A DNA stretch of 64,000 bases from Methanosarcina horonobensis HB-1 = JCM 15518 (GTDB taxonomy: Archaea > Halobacteriota > Methanosarcinia > Methanosarcinales > Methanosarcinaceae), in the NCBI RefSeq assembly GCF_000970285.1, contig NZ_CP009516.1, positions 434,001 through 498,000 on the forward strand. The letters run 5' to 3'. The notes beneath the pieces are model-generated. The model was not told the origin of the DNA, made no database searches, and was given only the letters and a program-made list of their open reading frames with translations. A program made the position numbers and the translations under genes. Of this stretch, positions 45,046 through 53,895 are shown piece by piece. Each line of letters begins with the position of its first letter. The stretch's first letter is position 1.

Positions 45046-46038
45046 TCACATCCACTCATAATGCATCAAAACTTCAGGATTGAAGCTCTGCATTAAACTG
45101 TTTTCCGTATACCCAAAAAAGAGGCAGCCTTTGCAATTATTTACAATTTCTTCCCTGCGCTGTGTAGAATCTTTCCAGACCTTCTCAAAGCCGTCCTTCA
45201 TAACGTTCCCAAGAGGCTCTTGATGTACTCGGCAGGTTTCGGCATTGCCGTCGTGAGTTATGTTGATAATAATGCCACTTGCCCGGCATTTGTAATCCAT
45301 TTTCCCGTCCCTGACCATTCCCAGGTAAGTCTTGGAGTTTATTATAGGATAGCCCTGTTCCTTCAGTTCGATTATTCGGTTTACAGTGATGTGGAATTTT
45401 TCCTTATCCCGGATACCTATTTCGCTCCAGATCTCCTGACTGATTCCGGGAAATTCATGTACGGGCTCGAAAGAAACTTTTACATCCAGTTTTTCTGCAA
45501 GTAAAATGAGAGTTTCAATGTCATCCAGGTTTTTTCCTGTGAGTACGCAGTTCATCAGGATTGGGTTTTCCTGTTTCTGGAGTTTCCTTACCTCAATAGC
45601 TTTTCTTAAGCCTTTCAACAGGGTTTCGAAATCCATCCTCCGGATTTCTTTGTAGCTTTTTGTTCCGTCTACTGAAACCGACAGGTAGTCCACGTCCTCA
45701 AGCTCTTCCACTCTTTCGTAAAGCAGCTTTCCGTTCGTGACCATGGATGTAACCATCCCGAGTTCCTTTGCATGAGCCATTATCAGGGGCAGGTCTTTCC
45801 TGAGAAGAGGCTCCGTGGTCCAGGCATTATAAACTCCGATCCCGAATTTCTTTGCATTGTCAAGGAGCCTGAAGACTTCGTCTCTTGGAGGTTCTTTTCC
45901 TGTCTCTTTCCAGTATTCGCAGAATTTGCAGCGCATATTGCAGTTGGCATTTACACCGTGAGAAAGGACAAACGGGCGTTTTTTGATTCTTATTTGCCAG
46001 AGGGCTTTTGAAGCCAGGATGGGGTCAAATCGGGACAT
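45046..46038 (-). CDS. Radical SAM protein
   Basis: The protein has 330 residues. CNMRCKFC at residues 33-40 is the CX3CX2C motif binding the 4Fe-4S cluster. WTTEPLLRKDLPLIMAHAKE and SVSVDGTKSYKEIRRMDFE follow in the barrel. The C-terminal part contains four more Cys (CRASGI, ETCRVHQEPLGNV, CKGCLFFG), a SPASM/twitch-like second cluster site. Such enzymes modify peptides or cofactors; the substrate is not evident. It stands alone. Confidence 0.85.
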   Translation of the reverse strand: MSRFDPILASKALWQIRIKKRPFVLSHGVNANCNMRCKFCEYWKETGKEPPRDEVFRLLDNAKKFGIGVYNAWTTEPLLRKDLPLIMAHAKELGMVTSMVTNGKLLYERVEELEDVDYLSVSVDGTKSYKEIRRMDFETLLKGLRKAIEVRKLQKQENPILMNCVLTGKNLDDIETLILLAEKLDVKVSFEPVHEFPGISQEIWSEIGIRDKEKFHITVNRIIELKEQGYPIINSKTYLGMVRDGKMDYKCRASGIIINITHDGNAETCRVHQEPLGNVMKDGFEKVWKDSTQRREEIVNNCKGCLFFGYTENSLMQSFNPEVLMHYEWM

Positions 46039-46092
46039 GGGGATCTCTTTTTGTTTTTCTAAAAAGAAAATTTAATTATAAATGGAAAGGGA

Positions 46093-46313
46093 GCTATTTC
46101 ATTTTTATGTAATCTTCTACTGTCAGTTCAAGGTCACTTATTATTTTATGGATCAAACCTCTTGGCAGTATTTTTCCCGGATGAACTGGTATTGTTGTCG
46201 TCCTCACGTTGGGTGCGGCCATATAGTAGACTTCCTCGTTGCCGAACCATCTCAAAACCCTGTTTGAAGGCAATCTTACACATTTCTTCTCCCAGGGTGA
46301 GTGGCAGTTTCAC
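46093..46313 (-). pseudogene. hicA: Frameshifted HicA toxin remnant
   Basis: The minus strand reads VKLPLTLGEEMCKIAFKQGF, EMVRQRGS, then in another frame YYMAAPNVRTTTIPVHPGKI, LPRGLIHKIISDLELTVEDY. That is a HicA mRNA interferase (GFE.VRQRGSH....TT.PVH..) broken by one frameshift after VRQRGS; the catalytic His after the Ser is lost. GTG start at 46313. The frame 5' of the break runs on to a late stop. Confidence 0.75.
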
Positions 46314-46330
46314 TGGAAATCACTTCAATC

Positions 46331-46554
46331 TTAAGCCTCAATTTCAATTTTTTGAATTCCCTGGAATTTAATGAGTGGCAGATTCGTTTTTCGATTTTAA
46401 GAGCTCTAGATGGGCCAGGATAGCTTCCCGGATTTTTCCATTAACTCGTCAAGCGTATCTCCATAGCTGTAGCATCCTTTTATTTCAGGAACGGTCCTAT
46501 ATAGATCCCATCTTCATCTTTTTCAATTAGAACGACAAACTTTTGTTTTGTCAT
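46331..46554 (-). pseudogene. hicB: Frameshifted HicB antitoxin remnant
   Basis: From ATG 46554 the frame reads MTKQKFVVLIEKDEDGIYI, then in shifted frames TVPEIKGCYSYGDTLDELME, REAILAHLELLKSKNES and NLPLIKFQGIQKIEIEA. This is the order of a HicB antitoxin with at least two frameshifts. It precedes hicA in the same direction, as in intact hicBA modules. Both genes are dead, so no functional system remains. Confidence 0.75.
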
Positions 46555-46861
46555 ATTGACTATTTCATACTCTCTATTTTATTCTATAAATAGGTAGATA
46601 TGGCTTTAAAGGTGGGTTCGGAATCTGCTGGAACTTATAATGCTAACTCTATAGTATTAATTCCACAAGTATTAATGCCACAATTGGACCACAAAAAGAA
46701 CATATAAGCATAAATTGAAAGCATAAATTGAGTCATTTGCTGGTTTAATTACAGCTATTTTGAGAAGATCTGACAGTTAGAAGTTCTTTACCATTGGAAT
46801 TAATCCAAAAATTTACAATAATCAGTAAAAATAGAGAAATATACAACGGGACTGCCAGATA
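46555..46861. other. Spacer without supported genes
   Basis: AT-rich stretch between the hicBA remnant and the small membrane protein. Short direct repeats (gtattaattccacaa and gtattaatgccacaa near 46652-46685) are present. Nothing else is supported. Confidence 0.35.
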
Positions 46862-47062
46862 TCATTTGGGCAGTACTTTCCTTGTTTCCAACAAGAAAAG
46901 CATGGAACCTAAAAATGAAATAATACTCAATAACTCTATCAAGTCCCCGAAAGAAGGTGGTGTGATAGACATCGACCGAAGTAGATAAGATCCTATTAAG
47001 ATCTCGGCCCAAAAAAACATAAAGATAGCAGACATCAATGCCAGTGCGATTTTTATCCTCAT
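46862..47062 (-). CDS. Small membrane protein, two predicted helices
   Basis: The frame encodes 66 residues starting MRIKIALALMSAIFMFFWAE, with two hydrophobic helices separated by RSMSITPPSFGDL and a basic end (TRKVLPK). The pattern is convincing for an integral membrane protein, but no family is recognised. The start overlaps (TGATG) the open frame from the P-domain remnant upstream. The preceding bases carry no strong ribosome site. Confidence 0.45.
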   Translation of the reverse strand: MRIKIALALMSAIFMFFWAEILIGSYLLRSMSITPPSFGDLIELLSIISFLGSMLFLLETRKVLPK

Positions 47063-47102
47063 CAAATCATCGCCATAAAATATAAAATTGGGTAAAAATT
47101 AT

Positions 47103-47262
47103 TCACCCTATCAAGCCATAGAATTCGGTTATTGATCCTTCGTCTCCTGCTGCACCATCTACAACCCTCAGCCACCAGTTGTGTATGTTTTTGTACGCCT
47201 TCCGCATATACTGAAAGCTGGAGGTTATCATCACTTCCTCCCTCATGGTCCCATAACTTCAA
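47103..47262 (-). pseudogene. Remnant of a P-domain (proprotein convertase type) protein
   Basis: The minus strand reads KLWDHEGGSDDNLQLSVYAE, then, one frame over, KNIHNWWLRVVDGAAGDEGS and ITEFYGLIG stop. This resembles the end of P domains (LFDRVGGS..NL, then W.L.V.D.AAGD.G....W). The catalytic or main part of the protein is gone and there is a frameshift. Such domains occur in secreted Methanosarcina proteins. Confidence 0.5.
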
Positions 47263-47510
47263 AACTACAATTTTTTTCTACTGTCTAAAATCAATTCAAT
47301 GGCGAAATAAAAACAAAAGGTTCGTTTCAAAATTTAAGTTTGTATTCTTTTGAAGAGCATACCCCATCAGCTCTCTATTAATTTCTTTGAATATTGGATT
47401 TTAGAATCAACCTTATTTTAGAGTAAGAAAACTACTCAAAAATTTTATTGACTCAATGGACTCAATGAGCAGAAGTGAAATTGCTTTTGGGATAAGCTCA
47501 CTGTTAAATT

Positions 47511-47545
47511 AAATTGAAAAAAAGAAGCCCGCCCTGAGGCGAGCT
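47511..47545 (-). terminator. Terminator of the ribosomal protein operon
   Basis: On the plus strand AGCCCGCC-CTGA-GGCGAGCT forms an eight-pair stem with one mismatch at 47526-47545. On the minus strand it is followed by a T run (TTCTTTTTTT). It lies about 20 bases after the rpl12 stop. Confidence 0.7.
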
Positions 47546-47566
47546 GAGATAAGTTTTTGAATGTAT

Positions 47567-47881
47567 TTATCCGAAGAGGGCGCCGAGACCGGCCATTCCG
47601 TCTTCTTCAGAGGTGTCTTCTTCTTCCTCTTCAGGCTCTTCGGCAGGAGCTTCTGCTGCTGCGGGTGCGGCTGCTGCGGGTGCGGCTGCTGCTGCAGGGG
47701 CTGCGAATGCTGCCTTTGCGATAGCTTCTTCAATGTCTACGCCTTCAAGGGCTGCGACAAGGGCCTTTGCCCTGGCTTCGTTCACTTCGATACCGGCTGC
47801 CTGAAGAACGGCAGTGATTGCTTCTTCGGTAATTGCTTTACCAGCGTTGTGCAATAAGAGAGCTGCATATATGTATTCCAT
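47567..47881 (-). CDS. rpl12: Ribosomal protein L12 (P1)
   Basis: The protein has about 104 residues. The N-terminal dimer domain reads [20 protein letters not shown], an Ala/Pro hinge follows, and the acidic tail ends [13 protein letters not shown], which binds translation factors. The identical tail ends L10/P0 next door. A second ATG three bases earlier exists; the GGTGAT ribosome site fits 47881 better. It is the last gene of the operon and makes the ribosomal stalk with P0. Confidence 0.95.
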   Translation of the reverse strand: MEYIYAALLLHNAGKAITEEAITAVLQAAGIEVNEARAKALVAALEGVDIEEAIAKAAFAAPAAAAAPAAAAPAAAEAPAEEPEEEEEDTSEEDGMAGLGALFG

Positions 47882-47923
47882 CATTAATCACCTAACTTTG
47901 TATTAGCGTAAATGTAAGTACGT

Positions 47924-48964
47924 TTATCCGAAAAGGGCACCGAGTCCGGCCATTCCGTCTTCTTCGGCATGGTCCTCTTCTTCCTCTTCAGGTTCTTCTT
48001 CCTTCTTTTCTTCTTCTGCTGCTGCAGGAGCTGCTGCTGCTGCTGCTGCGCTTGCGGCTGCCCCAAGAACTTCTCTCAGGCCTTCATCCACGGCATTTGC
48101 ATCCTTGTCTGCGGCTTCGGATGCAACGGATGTCATCTGGACGTGGGCTTTTGCCAGCAGGGCATCCATAACTCCGGGTTCAAGGATAACAGCATTGACA
48201 CCAAGGTTCTTTGATTCTGCATAGGCTTTTGCCAGCAGGGTGCCGATTGTTGCGCCTGTCGGGAATGCGGTGTTGACTGAGAGGTTGAAAGCGTTCTGAG
48301 CTGCCCTGATAATGTCAGAGAAGTACTTGCTTTCATCAACTGCAAGGAGTTCAGGCTCGTAAATTGTCCCGTCATCGTAGGCTGCTCTAAGGTCAAGCCC
48401 AACAATGAGTGGGTATATCTCCAGCTTTGAGAGCATGGTAGCGAGCTTCTGAGGGACTGCCTCGCCTGCTTTACAGACAACTTTCGTTTCCTTTACTGCC
48501 ACCTTTCCGGCTTCGATTGAAGCGGGAATTCCTGCGCTCTGGAGTTCACCCAGAATCGGGCCAGGCGGGAAACTGGTGGGCCCCTTCTGGACAGTTATGT
48601 CAGCAGGAGCTATTGCGCCTCCTTTGATTGGAGAAGGAGTCTTTGTCTGCTCGAGCAGTTTGTAAAGCTTGAAGGGACTTTCATTGGTGAATATCAGAGC
48701 AGTCTGCTTGTCCAGATATTTGTTCATGTCGGGAATGGTTTCCCCGAGCTGGTCTAAAGCACGCTCTGTGAGGGTGTTCCTGGAGACTTTGAGCACCGCA
48801 ACGTCCTTAAGGTCCCGGCGAATCTTCTGGATCTTGGTTGCGAGGATGCCTTCGATCCCTACCATCCCGAAAACCTTGTGAGACTGGATGAGTTCCTTAA
48901 TGTTTTCGATTTCATCCTTTTTCCACTGCGGGACGTGCTCGGTGTGATGCCTTTCTTCTGCCAT
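47924..48964 (-). CDS. rplP0: Ribosomal protein L10 (P0)
   Basis: The protein has 346 residues. The rRNA-binding domain begins MAEERHHTEHVPQWKKDEIE and includes KVFGMVGIEGILATKIQKIR and NTLTERALDQLGE. The archaeal insert and spine helices that hold L12 dimers follow, then an Ala-rich hinge and the acidic tail. The ATG follows the L1 stop directly. It is the base of the stalk. Confidence 0.96.
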   Translation of the reverse strand: MAEERHHTEHVPQWKKDEIENIKELIQSHKVFGMVGIEGILATKIQKIRRDLKDVAVLKVSRNTLTERALDQLGETIPDMNKYLDKQTALIFTNESPFKLYKLLEQTKTPSPIKGGAIAPADITVQKGPTSFPPGPILGELQSAGIPASIEAGKVAVKETKVVCKAGEAVPQKLATMLSKLEIYPLIVGLDLRAAYDDGTIYEPELLAVDESKYFSDIIRAAQNAFNLSVNTAFPTGATIGTLLAKAYAESKNLGVNAVILEPGVMDALLAKAHVQMTSVASEAADKDANAVDEGLREVLGAAASAAAAAAAPAAAEEEKKEEEPEEEEEDHAEEDGMAGLGALFG

Positions 48965-49606
48965 TTACACCACCCTCTCTGATTTTCCCATGGTTGTCGT
49001 GACATAGACCGTTCTGAGGTTGTGCTTGCCCTTATCGAGGACACGCTCAAGCCTGGCCATAATAGTCTCAATATTCTCGGCAAGGTCATCGGGATTCATA
49101 TCCCTTCTGCCGACAGCCACGTGGAAGGTAAGTCTGTCTTTTGACCTGAGCTTGACCGCATTTTGTTTGCTCTGAATCAGTTCACCGATATCCTTGTTTG
49201 GCATGAGCGGGATAGGCATTTTACCTCTGGGTCCCAGAACAATACCAAGGTTCTTACCGATAATCGGCATGAACTGAGTTTCTGCAATAAAAAGGTCGCA
49301 TTCGTTTGCAAGAACTCTAGCTTTATTTTTGTCAGCTGCCAGTTCCTCGAGCTCAACGTCAGAAATAACATACGCAGCACCGGCAGCCTTTGCCCTCAGG
49401 CCAACGTCACCTTTTGCAAAAACGCCGATCTTTAGCTCTTTTCCGAGCCCGTGCGGAAGAATTACTTCTTCATCGACTCTGTTCTTTGGTTGGTTCATGT
49501 CAAGGTTCTTTAAGTTTATCGCCAGGTCCACGCTTTCCGAGAAATTGCGCTTTGGCGACTCCTCAATAACTTTCTTGACAGCTTCCAGTATAGTTCTTTC
49601 TACCAT
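48965..49606 (-). CDS. rpl1: Ribosomal protein L1
   Basis: The protein has 213 residues with RNFSESVDLAINLKNLDMN, GLGKELKIGVFAKGD, LGPRGKMPIPLMPN and KDRLTFHVAVGRRDM, all L1 landmarks. The start is ATG preceded by GGGGAGGAAC. In archaea L1 binds its own mRNA to control this operon; the 5' leader here is rich in hairpins. The stop abuts the L10 start. Confidence 0.96.
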   Translation of the reverse strand: MVERTILEAVKKVIEESPKRNFSESVDLAINLKNLDMNQPKNRVDEEVILPHGLGKELKIGVFAKGDVGLRAKAAGAAYVISDVELEELAADKNKARVLANECDLFIAETQFMPIIGKNLGIVLGPRGKMPIPLMPNKDIGELIQSKQNAVKLRSKDRLTFHVAVGRRDMNPDDLAENIETIMARLERVLDKGKHNLRTVYVTTTMGKSERVV

Positions 49607-49645
49607 CTTGTTCCTCCCCGTAGTGTTTGAACCGAATGTCCAGAC

Positions 49646-49776
49646 AGCCGTTTCGGCTTACTACGGTGGTCGTAGGGGCTCCCCTTTCCGGGTTCTGTTA
49701 CTCTTAACAGTAAGCCACCAATAACTTCCTTTTAGTTATTCTAATAGAAAACTGTTCAAGGCTCTTGTGCTATTAG
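49646..49776 (-). promoter_or_regulatory. Hairpin-rich leader of the rpl1-rplP0-rpl12 operon
   Basis: Between rpl11 and rpl1 six perfect or near-perfect stems stand in a row: AGCCG/CGGCT (49646-49658), CTACG/CGTAG (49661-49675), AGGGG/CCCCT (49674-49685), CTGTTA/TAACAG (49695-49710), AATAACT/AGTTATT (49720-49740) and CTAATAG/CTATTAG (49741-49776). The second and third share two bases and so exclude each other. TTTAAA boxes near 49786-49820 can serve as a promoter. It may host L1 autoregulation. Confidence 0.55.
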
Positions 49777-49845
49777 TGGTATCCGATTTAAAACTATTGG
49801 TGTGTAGCCAGATCCCGGATTTAAAGGTGGGAGGGGATAAAAGGC

Positions 49846-50331
49846 TTACCACTCCTCGCCTGCAAGCATATCGTCAAATTTGCCTGCATCGAGTGCTTTC
49901 TGGCAGTCTTTTGCCTTCATTCCCTCTACGTTCACGCCCATAGGGACACAGGTACCCATAACCTCTTTCATTGTAGCTTTGAGGTCGTAAGAAAGTACGT
50001 CTTCCTTTTTCATCCGGGCGATCTTTGCAACCTGCGGGATGGTGAGGTTTCCAACAACCTCGCTTCCTGCATTTCCTGATCCTTTCTGGATCCCAAGCTC
50101 TTTCATGACAAGGGATGCAGTTGGGGGAGTGCCTACCTCGATCTCGACATTTTTCTTGTCGTCAACAATTACTTTCACAGGGACCTGCATTCCATTGTAG
50201 TCCCTTGTTTTTTCGTTGATCTTTTCGACCACTTCTTTTATGTTGACCCCGAGCGGACCAAGTGCCGGACCTAATGGAGGTCCGGGATTCGCTTTTCCTC
50301 CGGGGACAAGTGCTTCAACAATACTTGTCAT
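49846..50331 (-). CDS. rpl11: Ribosomal protein L11
   Basis: The protein has 161 residues: VEALVPGGKANPGPPLGPAL, GPLGVNIKEVVEKINEKTRD and the C-terminal rRNA-binding part with KEVMGTCVPMGVNVEG. It binds 23S rRNA at the GTPase centre. It lies between spt5 and rpl1, the standard archaeal order, with a separate leader before rpl1. Confidence 0.96.
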   Translation of the reverse strand: MTSIVEALVPGGKANPGPPLGPALGPLGVNIKEVVEKINEKTRDYNGMQVPVKVIVDDKKNVEIEVGTPPTASLVMKELGIQKGSGNAGSEVVGNLTIPQVAKIARMKKEDVLSYDLKATMKEVMGTCVPMGVNVEGMKAKDCQKALDAGKFDDMLAGEEW

Positions 50332-50450
50332 CTGAGTCTCACCGGTTTTTATAAGTATGAGTTTTGTAGATTTGTTTCAATCCACTCTGAGTACTGGTGA
50401 TTTTGTTTATTAATAAGCTTGAATTTTTGGAATTCCCATCCGATTCTGGC

Positions 50451-50909
50451 TTATTCGTTCTCTTTTTTGAGTATTCTCACGGTGTCACCGCGAATAGTGA
50501 TAGGGATCGGAACCACAGCATCGAAGAGTTCCACAGTAATTTCCTCGTGCCCTTCATCAACCCTTTTAACCCGGGCTTTTTCTCCCTTAAAGGGTCCAGA
50601 GGTGACCTCAATTATAGCCCCTTCTTTGATTCCGGTCACTACTGGTTTGGGCTTAAGGAAATGTTCGATTTCAGAGATCGAAGAACTCCCCTTAACAATG
50701 GCTCTTGCGTGCGGGATCGTCTGGATTGCCAGTTCAACAATTCCGGATTTGGGAGCCTCGACAAGAACATATCCTTTTAGCTCGTCAGGAGCCAGAATTG
50801 CCCTTATGTCCAGTTTCTCCTTTTTTGCGACCCTGGCAAGCGCCATTGCAACTGACCTTTCTTGGTTTGCTGTGGTTTTGATTACGAATATCTGGGAATC
50901 CTCACTCAT
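50451..50909 (-). CDS. spt5: Transcription elongation factor Spt5
   Basis: From [20 protein letters not shown] the protein has 152 residues. The NGN domain covers 1-90, and a KOW domain follows ([20 protein letters not shown]). It binds the RNA polymerase clamp with Spt4. The ATG at 50909 overlaps the secE stop (ATGA), so it is preferred to a further upstream Met at 50921. Confidence 0.95.
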   Translation of the reverse strand: MSEDSQIFVIKTTANQERSVAMALARVAKKEKLDIRAILAPDELKGYVLVEAPKSGIVELAIQTIPHARAIVKGSSSISEIEHFLKPKPVVTGIKEGAIIEVTSGPFKGEKARVKRVDEGHEEITVELFDAVVPIPITIRGDTVRILKKENE

Positions 50910-51121
50910 CGGGCCACCCACTGGGGCAACATTGTCAGCAGTACGTAGATAATAAATCCGATTGCGCCCACAGCCAGAATACCGGCACCTGCAACTTTGG
51001 CAATGGTCAAGAACTCTTCCCTGGACGGTTTTTTCGTAAGTTTCAGGACCCTCAGGTGTGCCCGGATTGCCTGACCAACGCTTTTTGTGGTTATATTCGG
51101 TTCAAATGTGGAATCTACCAA
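50906..51121 (-). CDS. secE: Preprotein translocase subunit SecE (Sec61 gamma)
   Basis: The 71-residue protein has a cytosolic amphipathic helix ([20 protein letters not shown]) and one membrane helix ([16 protein letters not shown]). Conserved order ftsZ-secE-spt5-rpl11 and the four-base overlap with spt5 support the call. It clamps the SecY channel. A TATA-like TTAAATATG lies about 30 bases upstream. Confidence 0.93.
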   Translation of the reverse strand: MVDSTFEPNITTKSVGQAIRAHLRVLKLTKKPSREEFLTIAKVAGAGILAVGAIGFIIYVLLTMLPQWVAR

Positions 51122-51547
51122 TTAATTCACATCCAGGTTTTGTATACATATTTAATTTTATCTGGAATTTCGCACACAGCTCTTCCTGTGTATAGTATAT
51201 CCCCGAAGTTTGCTTTTTATCTCGCAGAATATCGGATTTTACTTCCAGGAAGAACGGGCGGATTATATTATTAATTCCTATTATATGAAGATATCACTGG
51301 CACGATCTTTGATACATCCTAAAATTTAGACGCAGGATTATTAATTACATAAAACCCCTAATCATGTCAGCAAAAGCTTTCATTTCTGGTGCCGAATTGT
51401 ATCGGCATCATACTGCATTTACCATAAAAATAGTTTTCGATTGGATTTATATTCCTACGTTCCTTCTTTTTAGTTTAAGAGGAGGAAAACAGTATTTTTC
51501 TCCAACCGAACGTTTTTACCCATTTTTACCGTTTAATTTTCCTCTGA
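51122..51547. other. Spacer between secE and ftsZ
   Basis: The stretch holds the secE promoter near 51150 (TTAAATATG on the minus strand) and the ftsZ 3' region. An open plus-strand frame at 51364-51582 has no ribosome site and runs into ftsZ antisense, so it is not supported. Confidence 0.4.
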
Positions 51548-52690
51548 TCACTCTACGAAGTCAATTCCGTACTTATATGTGATGTTCTTATCGTTTCCGT
51601 GTCCATAAATCTGGGCAGAGGTAACTCCTGTGACCACAATCATGGTACGTACTGTCTTTTCGAGGTCAGGATCAACCTGGGCACCCCAAATCAGGCGGGC
51701 ATTGCTGTCTATGCGGCTGTAGACTTCCTGCACTACACACTCGGCTTCCGAAATGGTCATGTCAGGGCCTCCCACCACGTTAACAAGAGCAGAGGTTGCA
51801 CCTGAGATGTCCACATCAAGGAGCGGGCTGCGCAGTGCTTTCTGGACGGATTCGACAGCTTTGTTCTCGCCGTCTGATTCTCCAAGCCCTATCATAGCAA
51901 CGCCTCCGTTTTGCATAACAGTCCTGATATCTGCAAAGTCAAGGTTGACAAGTCCGGGTTTTGTGATCAGTTCGGTTATACCCTTTACTGCTCTCATAAG
52001 GACTTCATCCGATACCTTAAAAGCGGCCTGAAGCGGAAGCCTTGGGACCACTTCGATCAGTTTATCGTTAGGGACCACAATCACCGTATCGGCAACATCT
52101 CTCAGGCGCTCGAGACCGGCTTCTGCATTTGTTCTTCTTACATGCCCTTCAACACTGAACGGAAGGGTTACGACCGCAATTGTAAGGGCGCCTGCATCTC
52201 TGGCTGCCTCAGCCACTATAGGTGCGGATCCGGTTCCTGTTCCTCCTCCAAGGCCTGCGGTAATAAAGACCATATCCGAGCCCTGGACGATTTTGTTAAT
52301 CTCATCAATACTCTCGATTGCAGCGTCTTCTCCTATCTGGGGGAGGCTACCGGCCCCAAGTCCTCTGGTTTTCTTTCTCCCGATGAGAATCTTTTTGCCG
52401 GAGCGAATATGAAGAAGGTGCTGAGCGTCAGTGTTTATGGCAACAAGGTCTGCTCCCTGAATACCTTCGCCCATCATGCGCTGGATACTGTTTGAACCGC
52501 CGCCTCCACAACCTACTACTTTGATGGTCGTTTTAAGACTTCTCAGTATTTCTTCAAGTTCAGCATCCACTTCTATGTCTTCATTGGAGTAATCTGAGTT
52601 TGAGTTCTCTCCCTGCCCGATACGTCCTTCCAGGGCAGATCGAGCAAGGGCTTCTTCCACAATGGATCTCATGCTACTGTTTTCCTCCAT
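51548..52690 (-). CDS. ftsZ: Cell division GTPase FtsZ
   Basis: The protein has 380 residues. The GTP-binding domain shows [15 protein letters not shown], the tubulin signature [16 protein letters not shown] and the T7 loop [11 protein letters not shown] with the catalytic Asp. An N-terminal extension of about 50 residues is Asp/Glu-rich. A TATA-like TAATATACT lies about 45 bases upstream. It polymerises at the division site. It opens the conserved ftsZ-secE-spt5 block, but the 430-base gap suggests its own transcript. Confidence 0.96.
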   Translation of the reverse strand: MEENSSMRSIVEEALARSALEGRIGQGENSNSDYSNEDIEVDAELEEILRSLKTTIKVVGCGGGGSNSIQRMMGEGIQGADLVAINTDAQHLLHIRSGKKILIGRKKTRGLGAGSLPQIGEDAAIESIDEINKIVQGSDMVFITAGLGGGTGTGSAPIVAEAARDAGALTIAVVTLPFSVEGHVRRTNAEAGLERLRDVADTVIVVPNDKLIEVVPRLPLQAAFKVSDEVLMRAVKGITELITKPGLVNLDFADIRTVMQNGGVAMIGLGESDGENKAVESVQKALRSPLLDVDISGATSALVNVVGGPDMTISEAECVVQEVYSRIDSNARLIWGAQVDPDLEKTVRTMIVVTGVTSAQIYGHGNDKNITYKYGIDFVE

Positions 52691-53160
52691 TCTGCTGGGG
52701 TGATCATTTAACGGATTGTATTAGAAACAAGTATATTACAACAAGGGACAAATTATTTTAACCATCACATATACAGTTTCCAATTTAATAGTTTTCCTTT
52801 TCTAGTTTTTGAATTTACACTATATATGTTTAATAATTTTATTAATGTTACTCTATCTACTGTCTGAAGTTATATTTCTTGCTCTTGGAGACTATCTGGT
52901 ATCTTCTTTTTTCTGCCAGATCTTCTTTAATTTCTTTGTCTCAAATGTATATTTTTTTATTTTTTATATTTTTTTGAGGCTGGTTCCTATATTTTTAGCT
53001 TTCCCTTTTTTCCTGATTTTTTTTACAATGATTCCTCCTAATTTTACATTGAGCTCAGCCTGTTTGCACTCAGTCCTTCACCGGGTTTCTGTTCAGGTTC
53101 CTGTCAGTTCTCCTGCTCGGGTTCTCTCTTTGAACCTGGTAAAACTAATTATATTTCCAG
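52691..53160. other. Spacer with pyrimidine-rich tract and the ftsZ promoter
   Basis: Plus-strand bases 52920-53040 are mostly T and C with T runs of up to nine. The ftsZ promoter region lies at 52691-52800. No gene is supported. Confidence 0.4.
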
Positions 53161-53751
53161 TTATGCTCTTCCTCTCGATTCCCCTAAAATTATCCCAGTT
53201 GCAATCAGATGGGCGACCCTGAGAGGCTCTGGAATACTACTTCTTATTGAAGTAAGACGGATTATCTTTTCTGCACTTTTTGCTCCTATCCCGGTTTTCT
53301 GGATGTATATCGAAGCCTCGTTTCTTCCAGTGAATAGTTTTTCTATTTTACCTGCTTTTTTTATTATGTTCCAGCGCTCCTCACCATCTGAGAAATGCCT
53401 GAGAGCAGATCGAATCTTTTCAAAATCAGGGTAGGAGCGCATGACCACAATAACAGGAAGTCCTGTCTCCCTGTAAAGCTCTTCTATGTCGACAACGTTA
53501 AAGCCTCCATAGGTGATTCCATCAAGCATGATAATCCTTAGCTGGCCGTAGTGCCTGCTATTCTTTATCATCGTGATCATAGTCTCAGTAGCATCAAGCC
53601 CGTCTCTGGTAATCTCCGAGCGCAGGACTCCGTCTATCCAGTCTCCTCCTCTGAAAACAGTCCCTATTATCATTACCTTTTCATTAAGAAGCGCAGAGTC
53701 GTCTATGCCCAGAATTCGGATTTCGGGTTTTACATGAAAATCTGAATTCAC
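53161..53751 (-). CDS. DUF99 family protein (endonuclease V-like fold)
   Basis: The protein has about 196 residues. Motifs are EIRILGIDDSALL with the conserved acidic pair, VMIIGTVFRGGDWIDGVLRS, IMLDGITYGGFNVVDIEELY and PVIVVMRSYPDFEKI. DUF99 resembles endonuclease V, but its reaction is unknown. GTG 53751 with AGGT just before is the chosen start; the frame continues upstream to a TTG at 53811 that has no ribosome site. Confidence 0.85.
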   Translation of the reverse strand: MNSDFHVKPEIRILGIDDSALLNEKVMIIGTVFRGGDWIDGVLRSEITRDGLDATETMITMIKNSRHYGQLRIIMLDGITYGGFNVVDIEELYRETGLPVIVVMRSYPDFEKIRSALRHFSDGEERWNIIKKAGKIEKLFTGRNEASIYIQKTGIGAKSAEKIIRLTSIRSSIPEPLRVAHLIATGIILGESRGRA

Positions 53752-53895
53752 AGCTACCTGTATGTCTGAATTACAAAAATAGTTTGCCGGTTTCCCATGA
53801 AGCCGCTTCAAGCGAAAATCAAAGGGAAACTGGAATTTTTTTTCGGTAAAAAATGGGCGCCTTTGAAAGGCTTCTTTTCTTATTTATCGCATTTC

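Noticed and set aside
42148-46038. Complete diversity-generating retroelement around the FGE domain
   Set aside because: No reverse transcriptase or template repeat in the window; only the variable-region-like tip is reported.
52809-53222. Long hydrophobic plus-strand frame between ftsZ and DUF99
   Set aside because: It arises from a pyrimidine-rich tract (Phe/Leu/Ser codons) and runs over the 3' end of DUF99.
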